From: CAYWVR01 sp964461715
GTDB taxonomy: Bacteria; Planctomycetota; Phycisphaerae; FEN-1346
Assembly (NCBI GenBank): GCA_964461715.1
Contig: CAYWVR010000004.1
Location: forward strand, 62,001 to 126,000
Length of the DNA stretch: 64,000 bases
Direction of reading: 5' to 3'
Under the pieces are notes generated by a model that had not been told where the DNA came from, made no database searches, and was given only the letters and a program-made list of their open reading frames with translations. Positions 24,716 to 33,113 of the stretch are shown in pieces; the stretch's first letter is position 1; every line of letters starts with the position of its first letter. Position numbers and translations under genes: made by a program.

Positions 24716-26581
24716 CTAGGCGGTCGCGATCGCCGCGTGCGCTTGGTCCGGCTCCTCGCTTGCGTTCCCTTCCGCACCGGCGGCGGGCAACGTCACCTCG
24801 AAGACGACGTGGTCGGGCTCGTTGCGGACGGTGATCGTGCCGCCCAGCCGCCGCACGATCCCCGCGCAGATGCCCAGCCCCAGCCCCGTGCCGCGCCCCA
24901 CCGCCTTCGTCGTGAAGAACGGGTCGAAGACCTTGCGGAGCTGGTCCTCGGGGATGGGGGCCCCGTCGTTGGCCAGGGTGACGGCCACGCGGCCGTCCTC
25001 GGCCCGGGCGGCCACGTGGATCGTGCCCCGGGCCCCGTCCGGGTGCGATTCCTCGATGGCGTCGCAGGCGTTGTTGAGGATGTTGGTCCAGACCTGGCTG
25101 ATGTCCGGTCCGCAGTGGACGCGCGGCAGGTCGGGGGCGAAGTCCGTCTCGACGACGGCGATCTGCTTCAGCCGGTTCTGGAGAATGACGAGGGTGTGGT
25201 CGATCGTTTCGGCGACGTCCATGTCGACCCGTTCCTCCTGGTCGGCCCGCGTGTAGCAGCGCAGGGCCCGGACGATGCGGGCGATCTTTTCGGCGCTGAC
25301 CGCCGTGATCCCCGCCGCGTGATGAAGTGCCGCCGCGTGCTCCAGAAGGGCCATCGCCGGGGGATGCTCCAGGTGCCCGAGCACCGCCTCGTCGAGGTCC
25401 TCGGTCCCCAGGCCGCACTTGACGAGCACGTCGGCCAGACGTCGGGCGTCGCGGCGGCGGGTCTTGCGGAGCGTCCGCTCCAGCTCTCGGCGGCGGGACC
25501 TCAGGGACGCGTCGCTGGCGCTCAAGGGGGAGGCCGGCAGCGTCTCGGCCCGCTCCCGGGCCCACGTCCGGGTCTCCGGCGGAACCGTCGCGAGTCGGGC
25601 CGCCGCCTCGACGAGCGCCGCCAGATGCGTCCCGCAGTCGGCCGCCACGTTCAGGATCGCCCCGGTCGGGGTGTTGATCTCATGGGCGACGCCGGCGGCA
25701 AGCTGACCGAGCATGCTCATCTTCTCGCCCGCGACAAGGTCGGCCTGGGCCTGGCGGATGCGTCGGTTGGCCTCGACGAGCTCGGCGGTGCGTTCCTCGA
25801 CCTTCTGCTCGAGCTCGCGGTTGTGGCCGACGATCTGGCGCCGCTGGGCGGCGAGCTGGTCGGTCATCCGGTTGAAGCTGTCGGCGAGGGCACGCAGCTC
25901 GTCCCGGCGGCGTCCGACCTCGACGGGGGTGCCGAAATCGCCCGCCGCGATCCGCTCCGTGCCCTGGACGAGGGCCTGGATCGGGGCCGCCAGACGACGC
26001 CCGAACACCAGCAGGACGTTCAGGCTGATGGCCAACGTGGCGGCGGTCACGAGGAGCATCTGGAGCTGGTCGTGGGCGACGGCCCGGCGGGCCTTCTCCG
26101 GCGACCGGACCGCGACGACCGTGGCCGTCTCGGGCTCGGCCCCGTCGGCCGCGGGCAGGGCCAGGGGGAAGGTGAACGTGGTGTGTGAGCGGCCCTGGAG
26201 GGCCGGCATGGCGCCCTGGCGCGTCTCGGGGTCGCTTCCGGCGCGGACCGTGGCCGGGAAGGCGAACGGTTCGGCCGTCCAGGTTCGACCCGTGATGCGG
26301 ACGCCCTGCGGGTCGTAGAAGGCGACACCCAGAAGGGCCTCGTCCTCGGGCGTGCGGAGCCGCTCGGCGGTGGCGTCGAGGGCGGCCGTATCGCCACGGA
26401 CCAGGGCCTCGCGGGCCGAGTAGGCCACGTTCCGGACGTGATCGCGGCCGGCCCCGGTGAAATGCTTGTGGCAGGTCTCGGCGGCGCGGGACCACTCGGC
26501 CCAGCTTCGGACACCCGCCTGGAAGATGAGCAGGGCTGCCAGCGTCAGCAACAGCTTGTCGCCGATCCTTACCTTGGACAC
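24716..26581 (-). CDS. Membrane sensor histidine kinase
   Basis: A 621-residue kinase paired with the downstream HD-GYP regulator. Two membrane helices (about 9-25 and 175-195) enclose a periplasmic sensor of 150 residues that holds no recognised family. HAMP follows (about 197-250), then a coiled coil. The phosphorylated histidine is His300 in QLAAGVAHEINTPTG. The region between the H-box and the ATPase is longer than usual (about 190 residues). The ATPase has N-box WTNILNNACDAIEE and G-box GRGTGLGLGICAGIVRRLGG. The start codon is GTG, after GGGAAAGG. It is divergent from the secretion operon. Confidence 0.9.
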   Translation of the reverse strand: MSKVRIGDKLLLTLAALLIFQAGVRSWAEWSRAAETCHKHFTGAGRDHVRNVAYSAREALVRGDTAALDATAERLRTPEDEALLGVAFYDPQGVRITGRTWTAEPFAFPATVRAGSDPETRQGAMPALQGRSHTTFTFPLALPAADGAEPETATVVAVRSPEKARRAVAHDQLQMLLVTAATLAISLNVLLVFGRRLAAPIQALVQGTERIAAGDFGTPVEVGRRRDELRALADSFNRMTDQLAAQRRQIVGHNRELEQKVEERTAELVEANRRIRQAQADLVAGEKMSMLGQLAAGVAHEINTPTGAILNVAADCGTHLAALVEAAARLATVPPETRTWARERAETLPASPLSASDASLRSRRRELERTLRKTRRRDARRLADVLVKCGLGTEDLDEAVLGHLEHPPAMALLEHAAALHHAAGITAVSAEKIARIVRALRCYTRADQEERVDMDVAETIDHTLVILQNRLKQIAVVETDFAPDLPRVHCGPDISQVWTNILNNACDAIEESHPDGARGTIHVAARAEDGRVAVTLANDGAPIPEDQLRKVFDPFFTTKAVGRGTGLGLGICAGIVRRLGGTITVRNEPDHVVFEVTLPAAGAEGNASEEPDQAHAAIATA

Positions 26582-26848
26582 GGCCCAACCTTTCCCCGAA
26601 CTCCCCAGCTTGCCTACTTTATCTCTATCGGACCGACCTCACTCCTGCTTGAGCACTTAAGCCCTTTTTCGGCACCTCAGATGCTGTATTCGAGGAAATG
26701 CGGATAGCCGGGAGGCCCGCAATCCCTAAAGTCGCCCGGCGTTCGGTGTCGAACTAGCTAAGTCTGGCAAGCTAGGCAAGCTCTGCGGACGCTGCGCAGG
26801 GCCTCCCGGCGGGGGCCGGCCCCAACCCGACCCGCCGCCCGGCAAGGG

Positions 26849-28510
26849 ATGCACGTGAACCGTCCGAACGACACGCAGGCCGCCTACGAGGACCCGACGC
26901 CCGTCGGCGAGGCCCCCGCCGCCCCCGGCCAGCAGTGCGCCGTGGCTCCGCCCGAGGAGTACGGGCGCTCCGAGGACCCGATGATCCGCCACCTCGACCT
27001 CGAGCCGGTGGCCGTCGGCCCGTACACCATCGATCCCGAGGTGGTCCACCTGCTGCCGGAGGGCCTCGTACGCCAGCACCAGGCCTTGCCGGTGGCCCTC
27101 GAGAACGGCGAGTTGGCCGTCGTCACGTGCGAGCAGCTCGACCTCTCGGTCCTGGACCAGATGGAGCTCGTCTCGGGCTACCGCGTCAAGCCCATCGAGG
27201 CCCCGGAGCGGGACATTCGCCGGGCCATCGAGCGGTTCTTTACGATGGACCGGAGCTTCCGCGAAGGTCTCGACGACATGGACCTGGCCCGGGGCGAGTC
27301 GAAGAACTCCGGGGTCATCAGCCTGAATGAGCGTCTCGGCGCCCGCCGCGACGCCCCCGCCGTTCGCCTCGTCGACTCCGTCCTCCGCGGGGCCGCCCGG
27401 CGCGGGGCCAGCGACATCCACGTCGAGCCCGCCGGGGGTGACCTGCTGGTCCGGTACCGCCTCGACGGCGTGCTCCACGACATGATGCGCGTGCCCGGCA
27501 ACGTCCAGGAGGAAGTCGTCAGCCGCATCAAGCTCATCTCCGGCCTCGACATCACCGAGCACCGGCTGCCTCAGGACGGGCGGATCAGCGTCCGCATGGA
27601 GGCCGCCGAGTTTGACATGCGCGTCTCGACCGTCCTGACGGTCGACGGGGAAAAGGTGGCCATCCGTCTCCTCAACAAGAGCAGCGGGGCCCTGAACCTC
27701 GAGCAGCTCGGCATGACCGAAACCCAGCGGGAGCTGTTCGCCTCGATCATCGCGCGGCCGTACGGCATGATCCTCCTGGCGGGTCCGACCGGCAGCGGCA
27801 AGACGACCACCCTTTACGCGGCCCTGCGGGAGGTCGACCGCAAGCGGGCCAACGTCACCACCATCGAGGACCCCGTCGAGTACAGCTTCGACCGGGTCAA
27901 CCAGATTCAGGTCAACACGCTGGCCGGGTTGACATTCGCGTCGGCGCTGCGGACGGTCCTGCGGCAGGACCCGGACGTCATCATGGTCGGCGAGATTCGC
28001 GACACCGAGACCGCGCGCCTGGCCATTCAGGCCGCCATGACGGGCCACCTACTCTTCTCGACCCTCCATGCCAACGACGCGGCGAGCGTCATGAACCGGC
28101 TGAAGGACCTGGAGGTTCCCCCGTTCCTGATCGCCTCGACCGTCGCCGGCGCCATCAGCCAGCGTCTCGTCCGCAAGGTCTGCAGTGATTGTGCCGAAAT
28201 GGTCGATCCGCCGAAGGACCTCGTGCGCGGCACGCCGCTGGAGGGCTTGAGGCTGAAGCGAGGCACGGGGTGCGACATGTGCCTGAACACGGGGTATCGC
28301 GGCCGGCTGGGCGTCTACGAGATTCTGCCCGTGACGGCGACGATCCGCGAGGCGTTCCTCCAGGGCGCTTCCGGCGATGCCCTCCGCGAGCTGGGCCGCG
28401 AGGCCGGCGTCTTCACGATGCGCCAGGCCGCCCTCGAGGCCGTGCGGGAGGGCCTGACGACGATCGAGGAAATCCGGCGGATTCTGCCGGCCGAGGAGCT
28501 GACGGGATGA
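26849..28510 (+). CDS. gspE: Type II secretion / type IV pilus assembly ATPase GspE/PilB
   Basis: Cytoplasmic hexameric motor that drives pseudopilus assembly. The 553-residue protein has an N-terminal MshEN-like domain (about 50-150). The ATPase core has Walker A GPTGSGKTTTLYAAL, the Asp box VTTIEDPVEY, Walker B-like ALRTVLRQDPDVIMVGEIRD and the His box LLFSTLHANDA. A tetracysteine zinc motif (CSDC ... CDMC) lies near residues 450-480. The longer form with the zinc motif is typical of GspE/PilB and not of retraction ATPase PilT. First gene of an eleven-gene operon; the stop overlaps the gspF start (ATGA). Confidence 0.93.
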   Translation: MHVNRPNDTQAAYEDPTPVGEAPAAPGQQCAVAPPEEYGRSEDPMIRHLDLEPVAVGPYTIDPEVVHLLPEGLVRQHQALPVALENGELAVVTCEQLDLSVLDQMELVSGYRVKPIEAPERDIRRAIERFFTMDRSFREGLDDMDLARGESKNSGVISLNERLGARRDAPAVRLVDSVLRGAARRGASDIHVEPAGGDLLVRYRLDGVLHDMMRVPGNVQEEVVSRIKLISGLDITEHRLPQDGRISVRMEAAEFDMRVSTVLTVDGEKVAIRLLNKSSGALNLEQLGMTETQRELFASIIARPYGMILLAGPTGSGKTTTLYAALREVDRKRANVTTIEDPVEYSFDRVNQIQVNTLAGLTFASALRTVLRQDPDVIMVGEIRDTETARLAIQAAMTGHLLFSTLHANDAASVMNRLKDLEVPPFLIASTVAGAISQRLVRKVCSDCAEMVDPPKDLVRGTPLEGLRLKRGTGCDMCLNTGYRGRLGVYEILPVTATIREAFLQGASGDALRELGREAGVFTMRQAALEAVREGLTTIEEIRRILPAEELTG

Positions 28511-29670
28511 CCGCGACGCTGACCCAAACGCCGACCTCCGCCCCCCGCCGCATGGGCGGCGCCACGGACGGTCGCGGCCGGGGTCCGGAGCCGGGACCGC
28601 CCCGGCCGAAGGGCCGGAAGCTGTTCGGCGGCAAGGTCAGGGACCGCGAGCTGACGGCCCTGTGCCAACACCTGGCGGCCCTGTCGGGGAGCGGCATCAG
28701 CCTCTCGGACTGTCTCCACACGTTCGTCCAGGAATGCCCGAAGGGGGCCCTCAAGCGGACCCTCCAGGAGGTCAACCTGGACCTCGAGGCCGGCCGCAAG
28801 CTCTCCGACGCCTTCGACCGCCATCCCCAGCACTTCTCGCCCTACTTCCGCGCGTCGGTCTGGGCGGGCGAGGCGAGCGGCAACATGGCCGAGACCCTCG
28901 ATCGCCTCTCGAAGTACCTCGTGGACAAGCAAGAGACCCGCCAGCGGGTCCGCAACGCCTTCGCGTACCCCGTGGTCCTCTCGTTCGTGATCGTCGGCGT
29001 GGTCACGTTCCTGATGCTCTACGTCGTGCCGATCTTCGCGGGGGTCTACAAGAAGATGGGCGTCCAGCTTCCGCTGGCGACGCAGGTGCTCGTCAAGACG
29101 AGCGACGTGCTGCTGAACCAGCCGTGGGTGCTGGTGGCGCCGGCGCTGGTGGCGGGGGGCTTCGCGGTCTGGGTCAAGAAAACGAAGGGCGGGCGGATGT
29201 GGATGGACCGGTGGAAGGTCCGCCTGCCGCTGGTGGGACCGCTGGCGAGGCAGATGACGCTGAACCGGTTCACGCGGGCCTTCGGGGAGATGATGGGGGC
29301 GGGCGTGCCCGTGCTCCAGGCCCTCGATCTGGCAGGCCGCGTCACCGGCAACGTCGCCTTCGACAAGGACCTGGAGATCGTGCGGGCGGACGTGCAGCGG
29401 GGCCAGGGACTGACGGAGCCGCTGCGCCGGACGGGGTGGTTCAGCCCGTCGCTGTTGCAGGTGATTTCCACTGGAGAGCAATCGGGTCGTGTGCCGGCGC
29501 TTCTCGGCCGCGCCGCCGACATCCTGGAGCGGGAGGCCGACATGACGCTGAAGCGCGTCGTCGGCCGCGTGGAGCCGCTCCTGACGGTGGCGATGGCCGC
29601 GATCGTCGGACTCGTCCTGTTGGCCGTCTATCTGCCGATGTTCGACGTGATGCAGCACGTCGGCAAGTAG
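28507..29670 (+). CDS. gspF: Type II secretion inner-membrane platform protein GspF/PilC
   Basis: A 387-residue polytopic protein that links the ATPase to the pseudopilus. After a 40-residue basic, Pro-rich lead it has two T2SSF domains (about 50-170 and 255-375), shown by LAALSGSGISLSDCL and GEMMGAGVPVLQALDLAG. Membrane helices lie near 155-180, 205-225 and 355-380. ATG 28507 overlaps the gspE stop by four bases, which fixes the start. Confidence 0.93.
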   Translation: MTATLTQTPTSAPRRMGGATDGRGRGPEPGPPRPKGRKLFGGKVRDRELTALCQHLAALSGSGISLSDCLHTFVQECPKGALKRTLQEVNLDLEAGRKLSDAFDRHPQHFSPYFRASVWAGEASGNMAETLDRLSKYLVDKQETRQRVRNAFAYPVVLSFVIVGVVTFLMLYVVPIFAGVYKKMGVQLPLATQVLVKTSDVLLNQPWVLVAPALVAGGFAVWVKKTKGGRMWMDRWKVRLPLVGPLARQMTLNRFTRAFGEMMGAGVPVLQALDLAGRVTGNVAFDKDLEIVRADVQRGQGLTEPLRRTGWFSPSLLQVISTGEQSGRVPALLGRAADILEREADMTLKRVVGRVEPLLTVAMAAIVGLVLLAVYLPMFDVMQHVGK

Positions 29671-29773
29671 GGGCGACCCGTTTTCATAGGATAGGAAGCG
29701 AAGCATGAACCGCGAACCCGGAAATGCGTGGGACGCAAGCCCGCCCCCAAGGGGTGCCGAAAGGAGTCAAGTC

Positions 29774-30109
29774 ATGTTCCGAAGGAGAGGGAAAGGTTTT
29801 ACGCTGGTCGAACTGCTGTTGGTGGTCGTGATCCTGGGGCTTCTGGCCGCGGTGGCCATCCCCCGGCTCGCCCACTCCGGCGGCGACGCCAAGAAGAACA
29901 CGTGCAAGTCCAACATCGCCCTGATCAACAGCCAGATCGAGCTGTATGCCGTCAACAACAGCGGGACGTACCCCTCGAACCAGACCGAGTTCGACAACAA
30001 CATCATGAACAACACCGACATCTTCCCGGACGGGCCTCCGGAGTGCCCTTACGGGACGGCCTACACGTACGACTCGGCGACGAAGCGTGTCGAGCCGCAC
30101 AGTCACTAA
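29774..30109 (+). CDS. gspG: Major pseudopilin GspG/PilA-like
   Basis: A 111-residue prepilin. A short basic leader MFRRRGKG is followed by cleavage at G|FTLVELLLVVVILGLLAA, with the essential Glu5. The globular part is small (about 75 residues), with a cysteine pair (Cys near 37 and 92) that may form a disulfide. AGGAG lies 7-8 bases before ATG 29774; the frame extends to 29705 but adds only a non-homologous lead. A 154-base gap without a gene follows. Confidence 0.88.
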   Translation: MFRRRGKGFTLVELLLVVVILGLLAAVAIPRLAHSGGDAKKNTCKSNIALINSQIELYAVNNSGTYPSNQTEFDNNIMNNTDIFPDGPPECPYGTAYTYDSATKRVEPHSH

Positions 30110-30263
30110 ACGGGCCGGACGGACCGAACCCGGTGGGCGGGTCCGGGGCGCCCCGAGGGGTGGGCCTCGCCTGTCCACCGGCCGGTCCGTGCTGCACCGG
30201 CCGCCCGGAGGGGACTCCACGCCCCCGCCTGTGCGGTCGCACCCGAGGAGAAGGAGGCCTGAC

Positions 30264-30737
30264 GTGAGACGGCCCCACGAGGGACGGCGCCGTTCCCCGG
30301 CCACCCGCGGAATGACCATGGTCGAGGTCCTGGCGGTGGTGGTCATCCTGGCCGCCCTCGCCGCCCTCGCCGTGCCGCGCCTCGCCGACGCCACCCTCTC
30401 GGATGCCTCCGGCGCCGCCGCCGTCAAGCAGTTCGTGTCGGAGCTTCGTCTGGCCCGGCGCCGGGCCATCGAGCATGCCGCCTCGAACCCCTCCGGGTTC
30501 CAGGTCCACACGTCCTGCGACCGGTACCGGACGCTGGACCTCGGGACGGGAAGCTGGGGCGGATGGACGGAGCTGCCCGACGGGTGGAGCTTCGGCGTCG
30601 GCGCGTCGATGGCGGCCTTCGATCCGTACGGCGGGGCCACGGGCGATACGTCGTTCGTCCTGACGGGCCCGGAGACGGCCTACACCGTCACCATCGAGGC
30701 CGCCACCGGGTACGTGGGCTACCAGGAGAGCCCGTGA
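30264..30737 (+). CDS. gspH: Minor pseudopilin GspH-like
   Basis: A 157-residue prepilin starting at GTG 30264, chosen for the AAGGAGG six bases upstream. Leader cleavage is at RG|MTMVEVLAVVVILAALAA, keeping Glu5, but position +1 is Met instead of Phe. The C-terminal domain has Ala-rich helix VKQFVSELRLARRRAIEHA and a beta-sheet, as in GspH/FimT. The stop overlaps the next ATG (TGATG). Confidence 0.8.
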   Translation: MRRPHEGRRRSPATRGMTMVEVLAVVVILAALAALAVPRLADATLSDASGAAAVKQFVSELRLARRRAIEHAASNPSGFQVHTSCDRYRTLDLGTGSWGGWTELPDGWSFGVGASMAAFDPYGGATGDTSFVLTGPETAYTVTIEAATGYVGYQESP

Positions 30738-31195
30738 TGAGAGCTGCCGGTCGAGCCAGACGCGGGATGACGCTCGTCGAGGTGCTGCTGGCCTCGGCGC
30801 TGCTCGTCATTGCCATCGTGCCGCTGTTCGGGGTGCTGACCGGCGGCCTGGAGATGGCCCAGGAGGTGGAGAGGCGGACGACGGCCACGCTCCTGGCCCA
30901 GAAGGAGATCGAGACGGCCGTCGCCCTGGCCGAGGAGGACGACGCCGCCGACCTCGCCAAGACCAACGCGGACCTCGGCGGCGGATACCTGGCCCACGTC
31001 GAGGAGAACGACTCGGGCATCGTCACGAAGATCGGCGTCGTGGTCGGATGGGACGCCGACGGAAGCGGGACGCTCTCCGATTCGGAGGTACTGGTCGGCT
31101 TCGCGACGATGGCCGCCTACCGGGGCGACCCGAACGCGACGGGCGGCGGGGAAGACGAAGACGAAGACGAAGACGAAGAGGAAGACGGTGACTGA
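30737..31195 (+). CDS. gspI: Minor pseudopilin GspI/PilV-like with acidic tail
   Basis: A 152-residue prepilin with cleavage at RRG|MTLVEVLLASALLVIAI and Glu5. The body resembles GspI in length. The last 17 residues are almost all Glu, Asp and Gly. Its ATG overlaps the preceding stop; the next gene starts two bases after its stop. The acidic tail is not usual for the family and could bind calcium, as pseudopilins often do. Confidence 0.78.
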   Translation: MRAAGRARRGMTLVEVLLASALLVIAIVPLFGVLTGGLEMAQEVERRTTATLLAQKEIETAVALAEEDDAADLAKTNADLGGGYLAHVEENDSGIVTKIGVVVGWDADGSGTLSDSEVLVGFATMAAYRGDPNATGGGEDEDEDEDEEEDGD

Positions 31196-31197
31196 GC

Positions 31198-32646
31198 ATG
31201 ACGGGTACCTGGCACAACCTGGGCCTCCCGCGACCCCGCCCGGGGTGGACGCTCCTGGAGTGCGTCATGGTGGTGGCGCTGATGGGGATGATCTTCGCGC
31301 TGGCGGCCCCGGTGCTTCACTCGGCGGCGGCGGCGTACCGAGCGTCGCAGCCGCGCGTGCTGGCGGTGCAGGAGGGGCGGTTCGTTCTGGCCCACGCCGC
31401 GCGGGCCCTTTGCGGGGCCCGGGCTGTGCTGGCGGCGGTCGACGCGGGCGCCGGGACGGCCTACCTCGAGTTCCTTGCCGCCGACGGCACGGTCACCGTG
31501 CTCCAGCGGACGGACGCCGCCGGCGACACCGTCGAGTTCGGCCCGGCCGGCTCGCCCGCGACCCTGGCCCGGCACTGCTCGGCCTTGGCCGTGCGGTGCT
31601 ACGCGGCGGACGGAACGCCCCTGGCCTCGCCTTTGACGGAAGCGGGAGCGGCGGCGGAGGTCGAAGTAGCCGTCGACGTGGCCGACCCGGAGGGCACGCT
31701 CGCCCCCACCACCCTGGTCACCCGCGTCCGCCTGGCCCGGCCGCGCCCGACCATCGTCCTGAACGAGATCATGTACGACCCGACCGACGGCCCGGCGTCC
31801 ACGCACCAGTGGGTCGAGCTCTACAATCCGACCCACGAGGACGTGGATGTGGCCGGGTGGCAGCTCTGGACCAAGGACAAGGACGAGATCGATACCTTGT
31901 ACGCCGATGTCGCCCACGGCGGGTCCTCCATCGTCCCCGCGGGCGGGTACGGCGTCGTCACGGACACCGATTCCGGGCTCTACGCCGAGGCGGTCACGAA
32001 CGGCAGCTTCGAGGACGGCATGAGCGGCTGGAGCAGGGACTTCGGCTCCTACGACCTCACCTCCGACGCCCCCGTCGGCGACAAGAAGATCGAGATCTAC
32101 TACCACACCTGGGCCAAGCTCTGGCAGACGTTCGACGTCCCCGCGGGCGGGGCCGTCACGTTCAGCTTCTGGGAAATGGAGGCCCCGGGGCAGTGGGGCG
32201 GCCGCATCCTCGTCCGCCTCCGCGACCTGGACACCGGTATCACCCACGTGCCCTACGACGGGCCGACCTCGGAACAATGGACGCTCCACACGTTCGACGT
32301 CTCGTACCTGGCGGGGCACCAGGTCAAGATCGAGCTCAAATACTGCGCCTACAACGGCTTCCTGCCGCGCTCCTACTTCGACGGGATCAGCCTGGTGGTC
32401 TCGCCGTTCCCGGCGGACTGTGCCCGGCTGGTGACCGACAACGACATCGGCAAGGACCTGGCGGACGAGCACCTGTTCATCGGTCGCGGCCGGCGCGTCG
32501 AGGATGCCATGGCCTTCAAGAAATCGTGGGGCGGCGACGGGGACGGCACGACGCTGAGCCGCGTCTCCCCCTGGGCCCCCGGCGCCGAGCAGGCGTCCTG
32601 GACCTCCGGGCCCTACGGCGGGACGCCGGGGGAGGCCAACCCATGA
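31198..32646 (+). CDS. GspJ-like minor pseudopilin fused to a lamin-tail domain split by a carbohydrate-binding-like domain
   Basis: At 482 residues this is more than twice the usual GspJ. Residues 1-180 are a minor pseudopilin: leader cleavage at PG|WTLLECVMVVALMGMIFAL with Glu at +5, then a beta-rich GspJ-like body. From about 185 a lamin-tail domain starts (TIVLNEIMYDP, WVELYNPT, VDVAGWQLW, VPAGGYGVV). It is interrupted at about 265-402 by a jelly-roll-like domain of carbohydrate-binding type (VTNGSFEDGMSGWSRDFG ... YFDGISLVV). The lamin-tail pattern resumes to the end (LSRVSPWAPG, GGTPGEANP). Lamin-tail domains are often found on surface and secreted proteins of this group. Placing one at the pseudopilus tip suggests a surface- or substrate-binding role, which is inference. 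Confidence 0.8.
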   Translation: MTGTWHNLGLPRPRPGWTLLECVMVVALMGMIFALAAPVLHSAAAAYRASQPRVLAVQEGRFVLAHAARALCGARAVLAAVDAGAGTAYLEFLAADGTVTVLQRTDAAGDTVEFGPAGSPATLARHCSALAVRCYAADGTPLASPLTEAGAAAEVEVAVDVADPEGTLAPTTLVTRVRLARPRPTIVLNEIMYDPTDGPASTHQWVELYNPTHEDVDVAGWQLWTKDKDEIDTLYADVAHGGSSIVPAGGYGVVTDTDSGLYAEAVTNGSFEDGMSGWSRDFGSYDLTSDAPVGDKKIEIYYHTWAKLWQTFDVPAGGAVTFSFWEMEAPGQWGGRILVRLRDLDTGITHVPYDGPTSEQWTLHTFDVSYLAGHQVKIELKYCAYNGFLPRSYFDGISLVVSPFPADCARLVTDNDIGKDLADEHLFIGRGRRVEDAMAFKKSWGGDGDGTTLSRVSPWAPGAEQASWTSGPYGGTPGEANP

Positions 32647-33095
32647 GCGCCCGGACCGACCGACCGACAAGACGAAGGCGGCGCCGCGGGGCGGCCTTGC
32701 TCCTGGTGATCTTCGCGGTCGCCCTGATCTCGGTCTTCGCGGTCGCGATGCTCGACGCGTCGACGACGGACCTCGCGATCATGCGGAACCACGCCTCCGG
32801 CCTCCAGGCCTCCTATGCCGCCCGGGCCGGCGTCGCGAAGGCCTTCGAGCAGTTCCGCGAGGACTGGGACGAGGACGACGACCTCGCGGGCAGCTTCACC
32901 GGCCCGGGGGGCGAGACGTACACCTACCACGTGAGCATCGACAAGGACAACCACGTGATGACCGTCGTCTCGACCGGCACGGCCGCGGGGTTCACCCGCC
33001 GCATCGAGGCTTGCTTTATCACCCACGGCCACGAGTACGACGACGGGACGCATCCCGTGACGATGGCCGACTGGCAGGAGAAGGTCGGCTTCTAG
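32643..33095 (+). CDS. PilX/GspK-like minor pilin
   Basis: A 150-residue protein with a very basic lead (TRRRRRRG) and then AALLLVIFAVALISVFAVAML. This hydrophobic start is typical of PilX and GspK, where the usual Glu5 is missing, as here. The body is short and acidic (EDWDEDDD). It takes the GspK position in the operon but is far shorter than GspK (about 300), so PilX-like is the better comparison. The ATG overlaps the preceding stop (ATGA). Confidence 0.7.
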   Translation: MSARTDRPTRRRRRRGAALLLVIFAVALISVFAVAMLDASTTDLAIMRNHASGLQASYAARAGVAKAFEQFREDWDEDDDLAGSFTGPGGETYTYHVSIDKDNHVMTVVSTGTAAGFTRRIEACFITHGHEYDDGTHPVTMADWQEKVGF

Positions 33096-33113
33096 AGGAC
33101 AGGGAGAGGCACT

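Noticed and set aside
22722..25565. Extension of the HD-GYP regulator to 947 residues
   Set aside because: The extra N-terminal part lies over the end of the histidine kinase gene and has shadow composition; ATG 24668 is the sensible start.
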